Notes under the pieces: generated by a model | Seen by the model: the letters and a program-made list of their open reading frames with translations, nothing else | Databases searched by the model: none | What the model was told of the DNA's origin: nothing | Assembly: GCA_900541175.1 (NCBI GenBank) | Contig: UQIT01000036.1 | Span: 1 to 18,039, forward strand | DNA from: an uncultured Collinsella sp. | Lineage (GTDB): Bacteria > Actinomycetota > Coriobacteriia > Coriobacteriales > Coriobacteriaceae | DNA length: 18,039 nt | Direction of reading: 5' to 3' | Shown here: piece by piece, positions 14,725 through 18,039 of the stretch | Layout of the letters: the number at the start of each line of letters is the position of its first letter | How positions within the stretch are numbered: the first letter of the stretch is position 1 | Translations under genes and position numbers: made by a program

Positions 14725-15663
14725 ATGCTGTTGTCCGGTATCATCGCTGCCCTTACCAGCCTTTTGATTCCCATCATCATTCTGTTGCTGCTGCTTCCCA
14801 ACGCCTGCTACGTCGTTGAACAGCAGCATGCCGTGATCATCGAGCGTCTGGGCAAGTTTAACCGCATCGTCAACGCGGGCTTCCACATGAAGGTGCCCGT
14901 GATCGACCGCAAGGCCGCCACGGTGAGTCTGCGAACCATGAAAAACGGTTTTGGCATCGACGTTAAGACCCAGGACAACGTGACCATCGGCCTTGAGGTC
15001 TCTGCTCAGTACCACGTGAGCTATGACATGGGCGCCGGCCCGGCAGATTCGGGCATCTACAAGAGCTACTATATGCTGCAGGAGCCCGTCGACCAGATGC
15101 GTGACTTCATCACCGACGCCCTGCGCTCTTCGATTCCCGTCTACACACTCGATGAAGTCTTTGCCAAGAAGGACGACATCGCCAAGGATGTCAACGCTAC
15201 CGTTTCCGAGCAGATGGCCGCCTACGGCTTCACCCTCGTGTCGACGCTCATCACCAAAATCGCACTGCCGACCGAGGTTGAGAACTCCATGAACGACATC
15301 AACGCCGCCCAGCGCAAGCGCGCTGCGGCACAGGAGCTCGCTGAGGCAGACCGCATCAAGCGCGTCACCGAGGCGACCGCCGAGGCTGAGGCTATGGAAA
15401 AGGCGGGCGAGGGCATCGCCAACCAGCGCAAGGCCATCGCGCTGGGTATCAAAGATTCGCTCGAGATCATCCAGGAGACGGGTGTCGGCAATGACGAGGC
15501 CAACCAACTGTTCATGTTTACGCAGTGGTCCGAGATGATGACGGAGTTCGCTCGCACGGGTAAAACCTCGACGGTCGTGCTGCCGAGCGACTTTTCGCAG
15601 TCGGCCTCGATGTTCGAGCAGATGCTGGCCGCCGGCAAAGTTCAAAACGATTCGAAGGAGTAG
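14725..15663 (+). CDS. SPFH/band-7 (stomatin/prohibitin-like) membrane protein
   Basis: This 312-residue protein has one N-terminal membrane segment (about residues 4-28). The SPFH domain follows (about 30-215): VVEQQHAVIIERLGKFNRIV, KVPVIDRKAATVSLRTM and DVKTQDNVTIGLEVSAQYHV. An Ala/Glu-rich helical region (about 190-235, RKRAAAQELAEADRIKRVTE) probably forms the oligomerising coiled coil. Such proteins form membrane ring or cage assemblies that organise membranes or restrain proteases. AGAGGAGAG (14713-14721) fixes ATG 14725; an upstream in-frame GTG at 14704 is not favoured. No NfeD partner is adjacent. Its ending carries the AAGGAG that serves rlmH, so the two genes are coupled. Confidence 0.92.
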   Translation: MLLSGIIAALTSLLIPIIILLLLLPNACYVVEQQHAVIIERLGKFNRIVNAGFHMKVPVIDRKAATVSLRTMKNGFGIDVKTQDNVTIGLEVSAQYHVSYDMGAGPADSGIYKSYYMLQEPVDQMRDFITDALRSSIPVYTLDEVFAKKDDIAKDVNATVSEQMAAYGFTLVSTLITKIALPTEVENSMNDINAAQRKRAAAQELAEADRIKRVTEATAEAEAMEKAGEGIANQRKAIALGIKDSLEIIQETGVGNDEANQLFMFTQWSEMMTEFARTGKTSTVVLPSDFSQSASMFEQMLAAGKVQNDSKE

Positions 15664-15669
15664 ACGCGC

Positions 15670-16140
15670 GTGAAATACACCGTCGTTTGCGTCGGTAAGC
15701 TCAAGGAGCGCTTTTGGAAGGACGCGTGCGCTGAGTACACCAAGCGCCTAGGTGCCTATGCCAAGGTTGATATCCGCGAGGTGGCCGATATCGACCCGGC
15801 TAAGGCGGGCGGCGTGGATGCCGCACGCGACAAGGAGGGGGCGGCAATTCTTGCTGCATTGCCGTCTCGGGCGCATGTGATCCTGCTAGCTATCGAGGGC
15901 AAGGAGCGTTCGAGTGAGGAGCTCTCGGCGCGGCTCGACGATCTTATGCTGCGAGGCAGCAGCGACATTGCCTTTGTAATCGGCGGTTCGGACGGCGTGA
16001 GTGATGAGGTGCGCGCCCGCGCCGACGAGATGCTCAGCTTTGGACGCATTACCTTGCCGCATAACCTGGCGCGTGTGGTGCTGCTAGAGCAGATTTACCG
16101 TGCCTGCAAGATCAGTCGTGGCGAGCCGTATCACAAATAG
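15670..16140 (+). CDS. rlmH: 23S rRNA (pseudouridine1915-N3)-methyltransferase RlmH
   Basis: This 156-residue SPOUT-fold enzyme methylates pseudouridine 1915 in helix 69 of 23S rRNA. It shows the N-terminal VGKLKERFWKDACAEYTKRL and the SAM-knot motif FVIGGSDGVSDEV (from about residue 102). The strongly conserved C-terminal stretch LLEQIYRACKISRGEPYHK is also present. Length matches the family. The start is GTG 15670, with AAGGAG at 15655-15660 inside the end of the preceding gene. Confidence 0.96.
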   Translation: MKYTVVCVGKLKERFWKDACAEYTKRLGAYAKVDIREVADIDPAKAGGVDAARDKEGAAILAALPSRAHVILLAIEGKERSSEELSARLDDLMLRGSSDIAFVIGGSDGVSDEVRARADEMLSFGRITLPHNLARVVLLEQIYRACKISRGEPYHK

Positions 16141-16213
16141 GTCGGCAATACGAAACAATGGCGTGGGACAATACCTTTCGTTTTGAGGAATGTGTCTGAA
16201 AGGACTATGAGAT

Positions 16214-16984
16214 ATGAAGATTGGATTTGTCGGTTTTGGCAATATGGCGAGCGCTATGGCCGATGGCTGGATCGCTGCCGGTGTAGCTGCGAGCGACATG
16301 TGCGCCTGCGCGGGTCGCTACGACGCACTGGTTGAGCGCTGCGAGGCACGCGGCATGGTCGCCTGCCACGATGCCGCCGAGGTTGTCGCCGCATCCGATA
16401 TCGTGGTCGCTGCGGTCAAACCGTACATGATCGAGAAGATATTCGCCCCGCTCAAGGATGCTCTTGCCAAAAAGGTCGTTCTGTCGGTTGCCTGGACCTG
16501 GGACAGTGCCAAGTGGGAGCAGGTCCTGCCGGGCGTCGCGCATATCTCGACGGTGCCCAACACACCGGTTTCGGTGGGCGAGGGCGTCATCGCTTGTGAG
16601 AAGGCTTCCACGCTTAGTGATGAGCAGAGCACAGTGGTGCTTGATCTGCTTGGCAAGCTCGGTGCGGTGGTCGAGCTCGATACGAGCCTGCTGTTTGTGG
16701 GCGGCACGGTGGGTGGTTGCGCTCCGGCATTTGTCGCTATGGCAATCGAGGCCCTGAGCGATGCGGCGGTCAAGCACGGTATCCCGCGTGCCGATGCCTA
16801 TCGCATTGTGAGCCAGATGGTGCTGGGTACGGCAAAGCTGCAGCTTGCAACTGGCCAGCATCCTGCGGCGATGAAGGATGCCGTATGCTCGCCCGGTGGT
16901 GCCACCATCAAGGGCGTCGTTGCGCTCGAGGACGCCGGCATGCGCAGCGCCCTGGTCAAGGCAATCGACGCAACTCTCCAGTAA
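16214..16984 (+). CDS. proC: Pyrroline-5-carboxylate reductase
   Basis: This 256-residue enzyme performs the last step of proline synthesis, reducing 1-pyrroline-5-carboxylate with NAD(P)H. The Rossmann motif is GFVGFGNMASAMA (from residue 4). Further family motifs are VPNTPVSVGEGV (about 114-125) and SPGGATIKGVVALEDAGMRSA (from 226) in the helical dimerisation domain. The usual SIAAG segment reads SVAWTWD here, a departure worth noting. AAAGG (16199-16203) lies 10 bases before the ATG. The 73-base gap after rlmH holds only a weak ACGAAA/TTTCGT hairpin. Confidence 0.93.
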   Translation: MKIGFVGFGNMASAMADGWIAAGVAASDMCACAGRYDALVERCEARGMVACHDAAEVVAASDIVVAAVKPYMIEKIFAPLKDALAKKVVLSVAWTWDSAKWEQVLPGVAHISTVPNTPVSVGEGVIACEKASTLSDEQSTVVLDLLGKLGAVVELDTSLLFVGGTVGGCAPAFVAMAIEALSDAAVKHGIPRADAYRIVSQMVLGTAKLQLATGQHPAAMKDAVCSPGGATIKGVVALEDAGMRSALVKAIDATLQ

Positions 16985-17024
16985 AACCTGCCATTTAGGG
17001 ACAGGTTTATTTTGGCAGGTTTTT
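16983..17024 (+). terminator. Hairpin terminator of proC
   Basis: AAAACCTGCCA (16983-16993), overlapping the proC stop codon, pairs with TGGCAGGTTTT in an 11-bp stem that runs into a T-tract. The loop of 19 bases contains GGGACAGGTTT, which is part of the larger inverted repeat described separately. Confidence 0.6.
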
Positions 17025-17143
17025 CCTGCGGTTTTGTCCTTTTAGCGAAAAGCGCCCCGCAACTGGCTCAATTCCAGTTGCGGGGCGCTTGCGTTTGCCC
17101 AGATAAAACCGATCAAAATAAACCTGTCCCTTTTTGGCAGGTT
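16985..17143. repeat. REPIN-like inverted-repeat structure between proC and the small minus-strand gene
   Basis: Arm 16985-17013 (AACCTGCCA...GGGACAGGTTTATTTT) matches the reverse complement of 17115-17143 at 26 of 29 positions; the only difference is TTT versus AAA in the middle. Each arm is itself an imperfect AACCTG/CAGGTT hairpin. Between the arms is the strong hairpin at 17050-17090. The layout resembles REP doublets (REPINs) dispersed by RAYT transposases. The GGGACAGGTT wording is of that kind, but no RAYT gene is in view and copy number cannot be judged here. Confidence 0.55.
17050..17090. terminator. Strong bidirectional terminator hairpin
   Basis: A perfect 17-bp stem starts AAGCGCCCCGCAACTGG (17050-17066) and ends at 17090, with loop CTCAATT. 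On the minus strand it runs into CTTTTCGC, and on the plus strand into CTTGCGTTTG. It lies between the convergent proC and the small minus-strand gene and probably stops both. Confidence 0.85.
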
Positions 17144-17315
17144 AGTCCCAGAAGCTGTCTTCCTCATCCTCGGACTTGGGTCCGCGGTCGACGTACATCT
17201 TATGGGTACGCTTCTCCATTACAAAGGCAAGAATCGCAAATAACAGGATGCCGCCGGCGAAAAGGATGGCAAAACCGGTGCGGGTGCCAAACAAAAAGGA
17301 AAAAACTGCGTCCAT
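17142..17315 (-). CDS. Small single-pass membrane protein, unrecognised
   Basis: This 57-residue protein starts MDAVFSFLFGTRTGF, has a hydrophobic helix (about residues 14-33), and ends in a highly charged tail (MEKRTHKMYVDRGPKSEDEE, then DSFWD). Its ATG at 17315 is preceded on the minus strand by AAGAAGG at suitable spacing. The frame is closed by TAA. I do not recognise a family. It is divergent from serS with a shared promoter region, and convergent with proC across the terminator. Its clear ribosome site, topology and neat fit between promoter and terminator support a real gene. Confidence 0.72.
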   Translation of the reverse strand: MDAVFSFLFGTRTGFAILFAGGILLFAILAFVMEKRTHKMYVDRGPKSEDEEDSFWD

Positions 17316-17339
17316 TGGGTGCCTTCTTGCGTAGTTGAG

Positions 17340-17369
17340 TTGGGTCGTAAACGCTCATAAGTATATACT
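17340..17369 (+). promoter_or_regulatory. Predicted serS promoter
   Basis: TTGGGT (17340-17345) and TATACT (17364-17369) are 18 bases apart. The leader to the serS ATG would be about 50 bases, too short for a T-box. Confidence 0.5.
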
Positions 17370-17386
17370 TGCCCATACATGTACAA
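17360..17386 (-). promoter_or_regulatory. Predicted promoter of the small minus-strand gene
   Basis: On the minus strand TTGTAC (17381-17386) and TATACT (17360-17365) are 15 bases apart; reading CTTGTA gives 16. The -10 overlaps the plus-strand -10 within the palindrome AAGTATATACTT (17359-17370). Confidence 0.45.
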
Positions 17387-17397
17387 GGTTGCAACCT
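17386..17397. promoter_or_regulatory. Palindromic operator candidate in the serS leader
   Basis: AGGTTGCAACCT is a perfect 12-base palindrome located just after the predicted serS start point and beside the -35 of the divergent gene. TACATGTA (17376-17383) is a further palindrome next to it. A bound regulator could control both directions. Confidence 0.35.
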
Positions 17398-17426
17398 AAA
17401 TGGAATGTATATCGCCGGAGGATCTA

Positions 17427-18039
17427 ATGCTTGATATCAAGTTTGTTCGCGAGAACCCCGATGCCATCGATGTCGCCATGGCTAACCGCCAGACGTCTTG
17501 GGATCGCGAGAAGTTCTTTGAGCTCGACGACGAGCGTCGTGCCGTCATCACCGAGGTCGAGGAGCTCCAGGCTACGCGTAATGCCGAGTCCAAGAAGATC
17601 GGCGCCCTGATGAAGGAGGGCAAGAAGGACGAGGCCGAGGCCGCCAAGGAGGCCGTGCGCGCCGTCAACGAGAAGATTGACGGTCTGGCCGAGCGCCGTA
17701 CTGCTCTCGAGCAGGAGCAGTACGACTTCATGGCTCACCTGCCCAACATTCCTTGCGAGGCCACGCCGTACGGCAAGGACGAGGACGAGAATATTGAGCG
17801 CCGTCGTTGGGGCACCCCGCGCGAGTTCGACTTCGACTTTAAGCCGCATTGGGATCTGGGCACCGATCTGGACATCCTCGACTTCGAGCGCGGCAACAAG
17901 CTCTCCGGCAGCCGTTTTACCGTTCTCGGTGGCGCTGGCGCCCGCCTGGAGCGCGCCCTCATCAACTTCTTCCTCGATACGCACACCAGCCGTGGCTTCA
18001 AGGAGTGGTGGCCGCCTATCGTCGTCAAGCGTCAGACCA
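17427..18039 (+). CDS. serS: Seryl-tRNA synthetase, 3' partial
   Basis: The first 204 codons of a class II synthetase are present, and the gene continues past the right edge. It starts MLDIKFVRENPDAIDVAMAN, as SerRS does. A long antiparallel coiled-coil arm follows (about residues 28-105, rich in Glu, Lys and Ala), which binds the long variable arm of tRNA-Ser. The PHWDLGTDLDILDFERGNKL segment and motif 1 (ARLERALINFFLDTHTSRGF, then KEWWPP) come next. GGAGGA (17417-17422) lies four bases before ATG 17427. Codon bias is strong, as for metG. Motifs 2 and 3 lie off the window. Confidence 0.96.
   Translation, partial: MLDIKFVRENPDAIDVAMANRQTSWDREKFFELDDERRAVITEVEELQATRNAESKKIGALMKEGKKDEAEAAKEAVRAVNEKIDGLAERRTALEQEQYDFMAHLPNIPCEATPYGKDEDENIERRRWGTPREFDFDFKPHWDLGTDLDILDFERGNKLSGSRFTVLGGAGARLERALINFFLDTHTSRGFKEWWPPIVVKRQT

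Noticed and set aside
16150..16181. ACGAAA/TTTCGT hairpin between rlmH and proC as a terminator
   Set aside because: The stem is short and A/T-rich with a 20-base loop, too weak to call.

Overview
The window looks like chromosomal DNA from a high-GC gut actinobacterium of the class Coriobacteriia, most likely Collinsella or a close relative. This rests on codon use (mainly G/C at third positions), strong AGGAGG-type ribosome binding sites, promoters of the GGGTATACT style, and an actinobacterial-type Tad pilus locus. The genus is an inference, not a database match.

Bases 1-8183 form one tightly packed plus-strand Tad (tight adherence / Flp pilus) operon, entered partway through its first visible gene. 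The order is: TadZ/CpaE-like ATPase (5' end missing), TadA ATPase, TadB and TadC membrane platform proteins, the Flp pilin, an unrecognised membrane-anchored protein, a small pilin-like protein, a TadE-like protein, a large TadG-like protein, a second TadE/F-like protein, and a DUF192 protein. Most neighbours overlap by 1 to 37 bases, so translation is probably coupled. The pilin-like proteins share an unusual processing motif with Ala, not Gly, before the predicted cut. No prepilin peptidase or secretin is in view.

Bases 8184-8456 hold a clear promoter, tRNA-Phe(GAA) and a terminator. Then comes a GH5-like glycosidase homologue whose acid/base Glu position is replaced by Thr, behind a dyad that resembles a TetR-type operator. 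Bases 9780-14207 are a translation and RNA-modification cluster: rsmI, metG, rsmA, and a TatD-family hydrolase. tRNA-Leu(CAG) follows with its own promoter and terminator.

Bases 14338-14724 have no gene. They contain an AT-richer segment of about 219 bp bounded by 30-bp near-perfect inverted repeats, resembling a small non-autonomous mobile element. After it come an SPFH/band-7 membrane protein, rlmH and proC. The proC 3' region (16985-17143) is a second palindromic structure, with 29-bp inverted arms around a 17-bp terminator hairpin, facing a small minus-strand membrane-protein gene. That gene diverges from serS, which runs off the right end. The two probably share a symmetric -10 element.

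The best candidates for something undescribed are the inverted-repeat element next to tRNA-Leu, the REPIN-like structure after proC, the GH5 homologue with an altered active site, and the Ala-type pilin processing motif. I see no CRISPR array, complete transposase, prophage or defence system.
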